This document shows, piece after piece, positions 16,070 to 24,369 of a stretch of DNA of 64,000 bases. The position numbers and the translations under genes are program-made. The stretch is taken from NCBI RefSeq assembly GCF_029338275.1, contig NZ_CP119789.1, forward strand, positions 124,001-188,000, given 5' to 3'. Below the pieces are notes generated by a model, which worked only from the letters and a program-made list of their open reading frames with translations, was not told where the DNA came from and searched no databases. The first letter of the stretch is position 1. Each line of letters starts with the position of its first letter. The DNA comes from Haloarcula ordinaria (GTDB lineage Archaea > Halobacteriota > Halobacteria > Halobacteriales > Haloarculaceae).

Positions 16070-16098
16070 GTGCGAGATACAGAGGATGAGTTCAGCAC
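16070..16098 (+). repeat. Island repeat, second palindrome of the IS-interrupted copy (copy 8b)
   Basis: The best right-type unit, 29 bp: GTGCGAGATACAGAGG then ATGAGTTCAGCAC, with outer arms GTGC/GCAC. It begins 2 bases after the second target duplication of the insertion sequence. Confidence 0.85.
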
Positions 16099-16226
16099 GA
16101 CACCCTCATTTCTTTCACGGTGAAGTTAGCGAATCAGCGATTCAGTAGACCTGCGTAGTGAACGAGCGTCCGAGGATGAGGCTTCCTATCGCCTTGGTGA
16201 AAGTCGCGATGTGTGTGGCTACGGTC

Positions 16227-16946
16227 TCAGTTGACGGCCTTCGAAAGTTCGGCCCCTGCTTTGAACTTAACTACGTTCTTTGCCGCGATTTGGATCTCCT
16301 TGCCCGTCTGGGGGTTCCGTCCCGTCCGGGCGGAGCGCTTCGAGATACTGAACGAACCGAATCCCACGCTCACCAACACTCTTTCACCCTTCTTCAGGGC
16401 GTCTGTGGTCACGCTTATCAACGCGTCCACCGCAAGCTGCACCTCCCGCTCCGAGAGCCTGCTCTCAGGGTCACGTCCGGTTTCCCTGGCGATGGACTCC
16501 GCATCGATCGTCACATCCGCATCCCGACACTTGGCGCTGGCTTCGTCGCCCCTGCCGGGGTTGAGATCGAGAGCTGCTGCGAACTCTGGGCACGACTCGA
16601 AGGTGACCGCCGAATCAGTGGGGCGCCCGTTCTTGTGCTGCGGATTCCGTCCCGTTCGGGCCGAGCGCTTCGATATACTGAACGAACCGAACCCGATCAA
16701 TACGGCACTATCCCCTTCCGTCAGGGCGTTCGTCGTCGCGCTGGTAAACCCTTCGAGCGCCTTCTTTGCGTCCGCCTTCGAGAGCCCGGCGTGGCTCGCC
16801 ATTGCCTCGATCAGCTCCGCTTTGTTCATCGCCGCCGCTGTTCCCGGGATTACTCCAAGACCTAACCCGATGATCACCGCACCGGTACCGGTGGTCTGGA
16901 GTAGTCTCCGGCGGGACACCATTATCGTACCATCAGTATTTTTCAT
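16227..16946 (-). CDS. Tat-signal protein with two tandem HU-type DNA-binding domains
   Basis: A 239-residue protein. Residues 1-39 are a twin-arginine signal (SRRRLLQTTG, hydrophobic GAVIIGLGLGVIPG, then TAAA). HU domain 1 starts at Met40 (MNKAELIEAMASHAGLSKAD) and HU domain 2 covers about 144-239. Both contain the identical beta-arm segment GFGSFSISKRSARTGRNPQ (85-103 and 195-213), the DNA-contacting ribbon of bacterial HU/IHF. The linker has Cys119 and Cys140. HU is a bacterial chromosome protein. Export of a tandem form suggests binding of extracellular DNA or an envelope role, which is inference. A TATA box TTTATATA (minus sense, about 16,980-16,987) lies upstream. It lies alone between repeat copies 8 and 9. 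Confidence 0.85.
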   Translation of the reverse strand: MKNTDGTIMVSRRRLLQTTGTGAVIIGLGLGVIPGTAAAMNKAELIEAMASHAGLSKADAKKALEGFTSATTNALTEGDSAVLIGFGSFSISKRSARTGRNPQHKNGRPTDSAVTFESCPEFAAALDLNPGRGDEASAKCRDADVTIDAESIARETGRDPESRLSEREVQLAVDALISVTTDALKKGERVLVSVGFGSFSISKRSARTGRNPQTGKEIQIAAKNVVKFKAGAELSKAVN

Positions 16947-16979
16947 TATAGATAATCATATTACTATACGCTAATGTAG

Positions 16980-16987
16980 TATATAAA
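16980..16987 (-). promoter_or_regulatory. TATA box of the HU-like gene
   Basis: TATATAAA on the plus strand reads TTTATATA toward the gene. It is 34-41 bases before the ATG at 16,946, leaving a short AT-rich leader. The rest of 16,988-17,435 holds no gene, only repeat copies 9 and 10. Confidence 0.6.
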
Positions 16988-17057
16988 CCGTTCTGAGACG
17001 CAGCAGAGCAGTTACTGGCAAGAATCCAGTAGTATTCGGATTGACATGGTGATCCAT

Positions 17058-17130
17058 CTCACTGTATGCACCGATTCAATCTGCAGGCCTCGACCACTCG
17101 CCGTAATCGATACGGGCCCTGTATTGACCG
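17058..17130 (+). repeat. Island composite repeat, degenerate (copy 9)
   Basis: First unit reduced to CTCACTGTATGCACCGATTC. Second unit CGTAATCGATACGGGC then CCTGTATTGACCG keeps the ATAC...GTAT inner arms. The linker is unlike the other copies. Confidence 0.5.
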
Positions 17131-17165
17131 AATAGCAATCTCAATTTTCACCGGAAATCCACTGA

Positions 17166-17196
17166 CCGATTTGCGCACTGTATTCAGCACGGCTCC
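17166..17196 (+). repeat. Island palindromic repeat, left-type unit (copy 10)
   Basis: CCGATTTGCGCACTG then TATTCAGCACGGCTCC, close to the first unit of copy 7. It is the last copy before tRNA-Ile. Confidence 0.65.
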
Positions 17197-17435
17197 AACG
17201 AACGATCATCGACGAAGAACTTCAACAAGGATAGGGAGCCGGCTGTCGAATGGATCAGTTGGCCGTAGGGGGTATCTCGGCGAAGGTTTTCCAGCAACAG
17301 CGGGCAACTGCGCGGAAAATTCGGTTCAAATCACCGGATATAGAGACTTCTATTCGAGAGTGAGTTTACGGAAAGTGATTGGCTGGGGAGTTTGAGGCCC
17401 CAATGCAGTCGAATGAGATTCGACCGCGATTGGAG

Positions 17436-17509
17436 TGGGCCAACTCGGATTTGAACCGAGAGCCTCCCGGTTATCAGCCGAGCGCTCAACCTGATTGAGC
17501 TATTGGCCC
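17436..17509 (-). tRNA. tRNA-Ile (anticodon GAT)
   Basis: Read leftward from GGGCCAA to TTGGCCC plus discriminator A, 74 nt. The 7-bp acceptor stem is perfect, and the anticodon arm CGGCTGATAACCG gives GAT. The T arm has GGTTCAAATCC. No CCA is encoded. The 3' end faces the island, making it the likely integration target. Confidence 0.95.
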
Positions 17510-17600
17510 AGGTGAGCGCATCAGAGTGTACCCGAGGGGTATTGAAAAGGGTAACGTTTCGCCCCGCAGGGCGTGGGAAACCGCACCAGGGAGACGCCAA

Positions 17601-18170
17601 TCAGTTGTCGCGTTCCTCGAAGTCGACGTCGGTCGCCTGGTCGGGGTCGAACCCACCGGAGCGGTCGTCGGCGCCAGCGGTGCCACCGGAGCCGGAAGCC
17701 CCACCCGGACCGGGACCGCCCGCACCGGAGCCGGTCGGTGCACCGTCCTCGTCGGGGAAGCCGCCGATGTATATCTGGCCGCTGCCGAGGCCGCCCGTCT
17801 GGGCGTCGATGTAGGGCACGATGACCCAGCGACGCAGCGCCGCACGGATCGGGTACCGGGTGAACGGAATCGCCAGCAGTAGGCCGACGAAGTCCGTCAC
17901 CAAGCCGGGCGTGAGGAAGAACGCCCCGGCGGCGATGAGCAGCGCACCGTCGATGAGTTCGTTCGTCGGTGGGTCGCCCACTACCAGTTTCTCCTGGATG
18001 GCCCTGAGCGTGGCCCGCCCCTCGGCACGCACGAGGAGCATCCCCACGAGCGCGGTCAGCACGACCAGCGCGACGGTCACCAGCGGCCCGAAGAAGGGGA
18101 TGGCGACCGTCACCAGCAGGACGATGTCGAACAGCGGGATGAGCAACAGCAGCCCGATGACCCGGAGCAT
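17601..18170 (-). CDS. FxsA-family membrane protein
   Basis: A 189-residue protein. The N-terminal part has hydrophobic helices with LLLIPLFDIVLLVTVA and the conserved LIAAGAFFLTPGLVTDFVGLLL of FxsA. FxsA is a membrane protein known in E. coli for relieving F-plasmid exclusion of phage T7, with unknown normal role. The C-terminal 60 residues are a Gly/Pro/Asp-rich disordered tail (SGAGGPGPGGASGSGG), common as a haloarchaeal addition. It is the first core gene after tRNA-Ile. Confidence 0.85.
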   Translation of the reverse strand: MLRVIGLLLLIPLFDIVLLVTVAIPFFGPLVTVALVVLTALVGMLLVRAEGRATLRAIQEKLVVGDPPTNELIDGALLIAAGAFFLTPGLVTDFVGLLLAIPFTRYPIRAALRRWVIVPYIDAQTGGLGSGQIYIGGFPDEDGAPTGSGAGGPGPGGASGSGGTAGADDRSGGFDPDQATDVDFEERDN

Positions 18171-18233
18171 ACCCGTGATTGTGGACCCGGCCCCAAACGC
18201 CTTTCGAGACGGGCAGCCGGGGTCGACGGTCGG

Positions 18234-19613
18234 TCAGTCGCGCTCGTGGACCCTGACACGCACCGGGTCGGCCGGCGAGAGCGTGATGCGCATCGCCAGG
18301 TCCAGCGGCGGTTCGGTCACCGCCTCGAACCGGAACCGCTGGGCAATCGTCGCGAGCGCGAGTTTCGCCTCCATGCGGGCGAAGCGCATCCCGATGCAGT
18401 GGCGCGGGCCGCCGCCGAAGGGGTAGTAGGCGTAGTCGGGCAACTCGGCCTCGAACGCGTCGGTCCAGCGCTCGGGCCGGAAGTCGTCGGGGTCGTCGTA
18501 CCAGCGCTCGTCGCGGTGGACCAGGTACTGCGGGATGGTCAGTTGCGCTTCGGGGCCGATGTCGTAGCCCCCGAGCGTCACCGGTTTCGTGGGCTGGCGG
18601 AAGACCGTGAACGCGGGCGGGTAGAGCCGCAACACCTCCGTGAGCACGTCGTCCAGATAGGGCAACTCGAAGAGGTCCGCGGGGGTCGGGTCCGCACCGC
18701 CCAGCGTCGCGTCGAGTTCGGCGTGGAGGTCCCGCTGGGCGTCGGGGTGGTTCGCGAGCAGGAACCAGGCGTACGTCAGCGTCAGCGCCGTCGTGTCGTG
18801 ACCGGCGACCAGGAAGGTGAGCAGCTGGTGTGTCAGGCGCTCGCGGTCCATCGTCTCGTCGTCGAGCGACAGCAGCAAGGAGAGCACATCGTCGCGGGCC
18901 TCGCGGGTCGCCGCTGCCTCGCGCTGTCGCCGGGCGACGATGTCGTCGAGGGTCGCTTCGAAGTCAGCTCTCGTCCGCCGAACCCGTCGGTTGACCGGCG
19001 TCGGCACTGCGAGAGGCAGGTACGCCGACAGGGTCCGTGGGTCCAGTCGGTCCCGGAGCGCGTCGAGCAGCGGTTCGAGCGCGCCGGCCGTCGCCTCGAT
19101 GTCCACGTCCAGTAGCGTCTTCCCGAGGATACGGAGCGTGAGCGACTGCATCTCGGGGAGGACGTTCAGCGTCTGGCCGTCGGTCCACCCGTCTGCCGTC
19201 TCGCCCGCGAAGCCGGTCATCGTCTCGCCGTAGGTCTCGATGCGCTCGCGGTAGAACGCCGGTTGGAGCGCCGTGCGCTGTTGTTTCCACTCCTCGCCTT
19301 CCAGCAGGAAGAGCCCCTCACCGATGAACTGACCCAGCGTGTCGTAGAGCAGTTGGCCCTTCTCGTAGTCGGCGGCGTCGGTGACCAGCACCTGCTCGAC
19401 GAGGTCGGGGTGCGTGACGAAGTAGCCTCGCGTGGTGGCGACGTGGTAGCCGACGACGTCGGCGTCGAGTTCGCCCACGCGGTCGTAGAAGCCAAGCGGG
19501 TCCCGGAGCATCGCGAGGGTGTTGTCGACCCACGGGACCCGGCCGAGCATGGGCGGTCGGTCGCCGGGCGTGACCGGCCCCGAATCCGTGGCGCGGGCCT
19601 GTTGGCTGGCCAT
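18234..19613 (-). CDS. Cytochrome P450
   Basis: A 459-residue soluble P450 monooxygenase. The I-helix motif is AGHDTTALT, the K-helix ExxR motif is EVLR, the PERF-like segment is FRPERW, and the heme ligand Cys lies in FGGGPRHCIG. The start is MASQQARATD at 19,613. A longer open frame to 20,294 is rejected because it overlaps the divergent DUF255 gene. The substrate is not evident. The class resembles haloarchaeal CYP174-like enzymes, which I cannot verify. It would need an electron donor. A three-Cys ferredoxin at 34.6 kb is one candidate, but not linked. Confidence 0.93.
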   Translation of the reverse strand: MASQQARATDSGPVTPGDRPPMLGRVPWVDNTLAMLRDPLGFYDRVGELDADVVGYHVATTRGYFVTHPDLVEQVLVTDAADYEKGQLLYDTLGQFIGEGLFLLEGEEWKQQRTALQPAFYRERIETYGETMTGFAGETADGWTDGQTLNVLPEMQSLTLRILGKTLLDVDIEATAGALEPLLDALRDRLDPRTLSAYLPLAVPTPVNRRVRRTRADFEATLDDIVARRQREAAATREARDDVLSLLLSLDDETMDRERLTHQLLTFLVAGHDTTALTLTYAWFLLANHPDAQRDLHAELDATLGGADPTPADLFELPYLDDVLTEVLRLYPPAFTVFRQPTKPVTLGGYDIGPEAQLTIPQYLVHRDERWYDDPDDFRPERWTDAFEAELPDYAYYPFGGGPRHCIGMRFARMEAKLALATIAQRFRFEAVTEPPLDLAMRITLSPADPVRVRVHERD

Positions 19614-19694
19614 GGCCGGAGTTAGGACGGCCGACAGTTCGGTCTTTCGTCGCTCATGAGAGGGCCTTTGTACGCCCGTCACCGACACGACGCC

Positions 19695-21317
19695 ATGGAC
19701 GAGTTCGCGGCGGAGACGAAAGTCGAGTGGCGCGAGTGGGGGCCCGCGGCCTTCGAGCGCGCCGCCGACACCAGCAAGCCGGTGTTGCTGGCGCTCACGG
19801 TACCCTGGAGCGCGGAGTGTCGGGCGATGGACCGGGCGACCTTCGGCGAACCACGCATCGCGGCCAACATCAACGACGGGTTCGTCCCCGTGCGGGTGGA
19901 CGCCGACCGCAATCCCAGAGTCCGCGAGCGCTACACGATGGGGGGGTTCCCGTCGACGGTGTTCCTGACGCCGGGCGGCGAGGTCATCACGGGCGCGACG
20001 TTCCTCGGCCCCGAGGGGTTCCGGGGTATCCTCGACAGCGTCCGTGAGTCCTGGGACGCCCAGGGCGAGGCCGCCGGGTCGGTACCTCGACAGTTGCAGG
20101 ACGAAGCACCACCGGCCGGCGACCTGCGCCCGCGCATCGAGGAACACATGATAGAACAGCTGCTCGGCTCGTTCGACGACGAGTTCGGGGGCTGGGGAGG
20201 AGATGTGAAGTTCCCGCTGCCCCGGACCATCGAGTTCGCGCTGGTCAGGGCGCCCGACCAGGCGGCGCGCACCCTGGAAGCGATTCGGACCCACCTATTC
20301 GACACCTACGACGGCGGGTTCTACCGCTACGCCACCGAGCGAAACTGGGGCAATCCGCGCCGGGAGAAACTGCTGGACGAGAACGCGGCGCTCGTCCGGG
20401 CGTTCGCGCTGGGCTACCGGTACACCGGGACCGAGGCTTACCGCGACGCCGCCTTCCGGACCATCGAGTACCTCACGACGGACCTCTGGACCGGCGACGC
20501 CTTCGCCGGGAGCCAGGCCGGCGACGACGACTACTACCGGATGGGTGCGTCCGAACGGGAGAGCGCCGACGCCCCGCACGTCGACGGGACGGTGTTCGCC
20601 GACCGCAACGGCCTCGCCGTCGACGCGCTCTGCTGGTACCACGCCTACACAGACGACGAGCGGGCCGCGTCGTACGCACGGCGCGCTCGCGAGCACGTCT
20701 GCGAGACGCTGGTCGAGGACGGTGCAGTGGCCCACCACGACGGCGCCGACAGCGAGACGGGGCTTCTGGGCGACCAGGCCCAGCTCCTCCGGGGGCTGAC
20801 CACGAGCTGGCAGGTGCTCGGCGAGGCGGGCCCGGCCGAAACTGTCGCCGACTGGACCATCGAGCATCGCCAGCAGGACACCGGTGCGTTCCGCGACGGG
20901 CCCGAGAGCGGCGCCGGGCTCTGTGGGCGGTCGCTCCACCCGCTCGACGCGACGGTCGAACTGGCCGACGCACTCGTCGACCTCGCGGCGCTGACCGGCG
21001 ACGAGGGGTACCGCGAGACGGCCCGCGACGCCGTCGGGTCGTTCGCCGGCGCGGCCGAACGGATGGGCGTCGAGGTCGCGGGCTACGCGTCGGTCGCGGC
21101 CCGCCTGCAGGACCCCCGGTACGTCACCGTCGGCACCGGGGCCGGGTCGGACCTCCACCGGGCGGCGCTCCGCCTGGCCGACCACGAGGCCACCGTCGTC
21201 CCGGCTCCGGACGGCGACCGGACGGCGCGACTGGTCGAGGCCGGCGAGGTGACCGGGTCGGCGTCGACGCCGGCCGACCTCGAGGTGCTGCTCACCGACG
21301 ACGAGAGTGGGCGGTAA
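19695..21317 (+). CDS. DUF255 thioredoxin-like / six-hairpin domain protein
   Basis: A 540-residue member of the YyaL/spermatogenesis-associated 20 family: an N-terminal thioredoxin-like DUF255 domain (about 1-130, VEWREWGPAAFERAADTSKP, GGFPSTVFLTPGGE) and an alpha/alpha barrel resembling mannose epimerase or glycosidases (about 150-480). The usual CHWCHVM site of DUF255 reads WSAECRAMD here, with a single Cys, so the classical CxxC is missing. A thiol-redox role is therefore doubtful. It is divergent from the P450 gene by 81 bases. Confidence 0.85.
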   Translation: MDEFAAETKVEWREWGPAAFERAADTSKPVLLALTVPWSAECRAMDRATFGEPRIAANINDGFVPVRVDADRNPRVRERYTMGGFPSTVFLTPGGEVITGATFLGPEGFRGILDSVRESWDAQGEAAGSVPRQLQDEAPPAGDLRPRIEEHMIEQLLGSFDDEFGGWGGDVKFPLPRTIEFALVRAPDQAARTLEAIRTHLFDTYDGGFYRYATERNWGNPRREKLLDENAALVRAFALGYRYTGTEAYRDAAFRTIEYLTTDLWTGDAFAGSQAGDDDYYRMGASERESADAPHVDGTVFADRNGLAVDALCWYHAYTDDERAASYARRAREHVCETLVEDGAVAHHDGADSETGLLGDQAQLLRGLTTSWQVLGEAGPAETVADWTIEHRQQDTGAFRDGPESGAGLCGRSLHPLDATVELADALVDLAALTGDEGYRETARDAVGSFAGAAERMGVEVAGYASVAARLQDPRYVTVGTGAGSDLHRAALRLADHEATVVPAPDGDRTARLVEAGEVTGSASTPADLEVLLTDDESGR

Positions 21318-21378
21318 CCGCCTTCCAGGAACAGTAAACGCCCGATAAGTTTTTGCGAGGTGCGGGTCACGTTCGACC

Positions 21379-22185
21379 ATGGCCAGTCTACGCGACCTGG
21401 GACTCTCCGAATACGAGGCGCGGGCGTACCGCTCGCTGCTGGAGACGGGGCCGACGACGGCGAAAGAGCTCTCCCGCGCGAGCGACGTCCCGATGGGGCG
21501 GGTGTACGACGTGCTCAACAGTCTCGAGACGTACAACCTCGTCCGGAGCCAGACGGCGAGTCGGCCCAAGAAGTACGTCGCCGTCGAGCCGGACACGGCG
21601 CTCGACCGACTGCTCGAGGACAAGAAACGGGAGCTGGACGAACAGGCCCAGCAGTACGAGAGCATCGTCGACGACCTGGGCGACCAGCTGGAGACCGGCG
21701 ACCCCGTCGAGGAGCCGTTCTGGACGGCCGCCGTCGGCCCCGAGGAGACGCTCGACCTGCTGCTCGAACGGTTGGCCGCCGCCGACGACCACATCGTCGT
21801 CGTGGGGACCGCCCCCGCAAGGCAGGTCGACATCCTGGCGGCGACCGAACGCATCGTCGACCAGCTCGAGGCCGCGCTGGAACGGGGCGTCGAGGTCTCC
21901 CTGCTCGTCCGGCCCGACCTCTTCGAGAACCTGCCCGAGGCCGCCAACCGCGAGTACTACGACCGGCTCTCGCCGTACGACGATTACGCCGCCCGGGCGA
22001 GTCAGAACGTCTCGACGACGTTCGAGCTCATCGACGACGTCGAGGTGTGCATCGAGGTCCCGCACCCGCTGGGCCGCGAGGAGACGTTCGGCGTCATCGA
22101 CCTGAAGGACCCGGAGTTCACGCGGGACATCAGCGACGCCTTCGCAGAACACTGGGCGGACGCGACGCCTATCGGCCCGCCGTGA
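21379..22185 (+). CDS. TrmB-family transcriptional regulator
   Basis: A 268-residue protein. The N-terminal winged helix has LGLSEYEARAYRSLLETGPT and VPMGRVYDVLNSLETYNLV, standard for TrmB. A coiled coil follows (LLEDKKRELDEQAQQYESI), then a PLD-like/TrmB effector region with DDHIVVVGTA. The C-terminal sugar-binding half of classical TrmB is short, so the inducer may not be a sugar. A TATA-like TAAGTTTTTGC lies about 35 bases upstream. Confidence 0.88.
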   Translation: MASLRDLGLSEYEARAYRSLLETGPTTAKELSRASDVPMGRVYDVLNSLETYNLVRSQTASRPKKYVAVEPDTALDRLLEDKKRELDEQAQQYESIVDDLGDQLETGDPVEEPFWTAAVGPEETLDLLLERLAAADDHIVVVGTAPARQVDILAATERIVDQLEAALERGVEVSLLVRPDLFENLPEAANREYYDRLSPYDDYAARASQNVSTTFELIDDVEVCIEVPHPLGREETFGVIDLKDPEFTRDISDAFAEHWADATPIGPP

Positions 22186-22197
22186 CAGCCAGCGCAG

Positions 22198-23143
22198 TCA
22201 GTCGTCGGCGAGGACGTCCTCGTCGACCTCGTCTCTGAGCGTCCCGAACTCGGCGACCCGTTCGGCGTGGGCGTTGTGCTGGTGGATGGACTCGTCGTTG
22301 GACTGTTTCATCGTCACGACGGCGTCGTCCGGGAGGTCGGGAAAGTGCTCGACGACGCCCTCGGCCATCGCCCGCACGCAGTCCTCGACGAACTTCGCGT
22401 CCTTGTGTGACTCGAAGGTCATGTGGTCCTCGTCGGGCCGTTTCGCGAGGTTGTAGATGCGCGCGCTCATCGAGTCGCGGGCGACCTGTATGAGTTCGTT
22501 GAGGTCGACCTCCGGCGCGCCGTCGCTCTCGACGGTCAGCGTCGCGTGGCCCCGCTGAGAGTGACCCGGTTGGGGGACGTTCTCGAGGAACTCCTCGATG
22601 ACTTCGTCCTCGACGTCGAGTCCCTGGAGCGTCTCGCGGGCCCGGGCCGTCGACATCCCCTGGGAGCACGGGCAAACCGTCATCCCGACGACACGGGCGC
22701 CGATCTCCTCGCTGGTGCCGTCCTCGGTGGCCGACGCCGAGGCGATGATATCGGCGGTCGACTGGGTCGCCATCCCGGACTCAGGGGTCTGCTCGCGGGT
22801 GACGTACTCGGCTTCCATCCGGACCTCGGCCCGAGTCGTGTAGTCGTGTTTCTCGAGCAGCAGTTCGGCGGCGTCGCCACAGACGTCCTCGACGCGGTAG
22901 GCCTCCTCGGAGACGGCCGTCTCCAGCGTCTCGTCGATGACCTCCATGTTCCGGGACATGTCGGCCCCCTTGCGCCACGAGGGAAGGTCGACGAACACCT
23001 CGAACTCGGCCATCAGCACGATGGGGTCCTGGTCCTTCCGGCCGAGTTTGAGGAGCTTTCTCGACGCCGGTCACACCGACGCGGTTGAGACCGACTGTCA
23101 CGTCGGGACTCGTCGCCTGTACGTCCGGGAGTTGCTGGCTCAT
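22198..23143 (-). pseudogene. mptA: GTP cyclohydrolase MptA, split by a one-base frameshift
   Basis: MptA opens GTP at the first step toward folate/methanopterin-type pterins. The family N-terminus [20 protein letters not shown] begins at 23,143 and runs 29 codons to GVTGVEK. One extra base (C at 23,056) then shifts the frame. Skipping it gives [20 protein letters not shown] and the rest of MptA to 22,198, about 314 residues in all. Metal-site motifs TVCPCSQGM and GHSQRGH are intact. A GTG at 23,019 could start a 273-residue product lacking the first 41 residues. It is either a sequence error, a real mutation, or rescue by the late start. The gene is normally needed for growth without thymidine and purines. 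Confidence 0.85.
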
Positions 23144-23221
23144 TGACCCTTCGTTAGGACGAGACGTGGATATGGGTTTCGGAAGGGGGACCCCCCCCCT
23201 TGAGCCACTGACTCCGGCCGG

Positions 23222-24259
23222 CTACTGGCCGACGATGTCGTCGTACCGGGCGCCGGTCTGTTTCAGCGTCGCCGTCGAGTAGAGGCGGTCGTGGTCGAAG
23301 GGGAGATGGTCGGCCGCGAGTTCGTCGATCTTCGCGTCGACGGCCTCGGCCTCGCGCCCGTGAATCATGGTAAAGAGGTTGTACTGCCAGTCCTGGTCGG
23401 ACCGGCGCGGGCGGTGGTAACAGAGCGTGACGTAGGGTAGTTCGCCGACGGCCTCCCCACGCTCGTCGAGTTCGTCGTCGGGGACGTCCCAGACGACCAT
23501 GCAGTTGCTGTCGAACCCGGTGACGATGTGGTTGACCACGCAGCCGATGCGCTTGATACAGCCGTCGGCGAGCAGCCCCTCGATGGCCACGAGCACGTCC
23601 GAGACGTCGGCGCCGACGGCGTCCGCGATATCGCGATACGGCGTCGCCGACAGCGGGAACCCCTCCTGAATCGCAAGCAGGAGTCGGCGGTCGAGGTCCG
23701 AGAAGTCGGCGGCGGCGTCCTCGCTGATGCGGGTCGCGCTGGCGTCGGTGTACTCGATGGACTCCCGGGCAAATCGGTCGCCGTTGACGACGGGGAACTC
23801 CAGGTCGATGTAGTAGTCCGTGAGCATCGGCAGGACCAGTACCGACAGCCCGGTCCGGGCCTCGATGTCGGCCAGAATCCCGTCGCGCGTCTCGCGGGAG
23901 CCGGCGGTGACGACGAACCACATGTTCCACTCGTGGTCGCGGGCGTAGTTGTGGTTCACCTGGCGGTAGCCGTTGATTATCTCGGCGACCTCGTCGAAGC
24001 GGTCCTCGGGGGCGCTGACGGCCGCGAGCGTCGAGGAGCCGATGACCGGCGGGTTCAGGACCGCGCCAAACCGGCGGAACACGCCCGCCTCGCGGAGTCG
24101 TTCGACGCGTTCGAGGGCCTCCTCGGCCGGGACGCCCAGTTGCTCGCCGACCGCCTCGAAGGGCCGTTCCCGGATGGGGAAGCCGCTCTGGAACTCGTCG
24201 ATGAGCGCGGCGTCCACGTCGTCGATGTCCTCGCGCCATTCACCCGACTTGAGGCTCAT
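23222..24259 (-). CDS. ahbAB: Siroheme decarboxylase, fused AhbA-AhbB type
   Basis: A 345-residue protein made of two Lrp/AsnC-like units. The first half has a winged helix (GEQLGVPAEEALERVERLREAGVFRRFG) and NHNYARDHEWNMWFVV. The second has IADAVGADVSDVLVAIEGLL, then CYHRPRR and WQYNLFTMIHG. These His-containing segments mark the siroheme decarboxylases, which convert siroheme to didecarboxysiroheme in the archaeal heme pathway. AhbA and AhbB are often separate. Here they form one chain. It may also be read as an AsnC regulator, but the paired active-site motifs favour the enzyme. Confidence 0.85.
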   Translation of the reverse strand: MSLKSGEWREDIDDVDAALIDEFQSGFPIRERPFEAVGEQLGVPAEEALERVERLREAGVFRRFGAVLNPPVIGSSTLAAVSAPEDRFDEVAEIINGYRQVNHNYARDHEWNMWFVVTAGSRETRDGILADIEARTGLSVLVLPMLTDYYIDLEFPVVNGDRFARESIEYTDASATRISEDAAADFSDLDRRLLLAIQEGFPLSATPYRDIADAVGADVSDVLVAIEGLLADGCIKRIGCVVNHIVTGFDSNCMVVWDVPDDELDERGEAVGELPYVTLCYHRPRRSDQDWQYNLFTMIHGREAEAVDAKIDELAADHLPFDHDRLYSTATLKQTGARYDDIVGQ

Positions 24260-24369
24260 TGGAGGCGAGTTAGGAGTGAACGGGTGTATCAGTTTCGGGC
24301 CGGGTCGCCGTTCCCGCGGACTGGGAACGAAACGACACGGCTTTTGAACTCAAACCCCAACTCCGGCCC

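Larger units (their letters stand above)
6950..17435. other. AT-richer genomic island abutting tRNA-Ile, with a cassette-like gene/repeat layout
   Basis: From about 6,950 the base composition falls visibly and the genes change from core to accessory. The right end is the 3' end of tRNA-Ile (17,436), a classical integration site. Inside are a decayed tyrosine integrase, a decayed methyltransferase, an IS element, small orphan genes and at least ten copies of one repeat family. The left limit is approximate. The gap 6,772-7,196 holds no gene, only a repeat copy and the cdc48 upstream region. I found no second copy of the tRNA end on the left side, so the original attachment pair is not visible. 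Confidence 0.7.

Noticed and set aside
16158..16974. Plus-strand frames of 235 and 253 codons across the HU-like gene
   Set aside because: They are antisense to the HU-like gene, which has clear domain motifs, a signal peptide and a TATA box.
7004..17196. CRISPR array made of the island repeats
   Set aside because: Copies are 300-2,500 bp apart with genes between them, vary in sequence, and no cas genes are present.
6950..17435. Replication origin or plasmid-derived region based on clustered repeats
   Set aside because: No orc1/cdc6, repH-like or partition gene lies within the island, and the repeats alternate with genes rather than forming a compact origin.
19614..20294. N-terminal extension of the P450 frame to 686 residues
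   Set aside because: The extension lies antisense to the DUF255 gene, while P450 sequence begins at MASQQARATD. 459 residues is the normal size.
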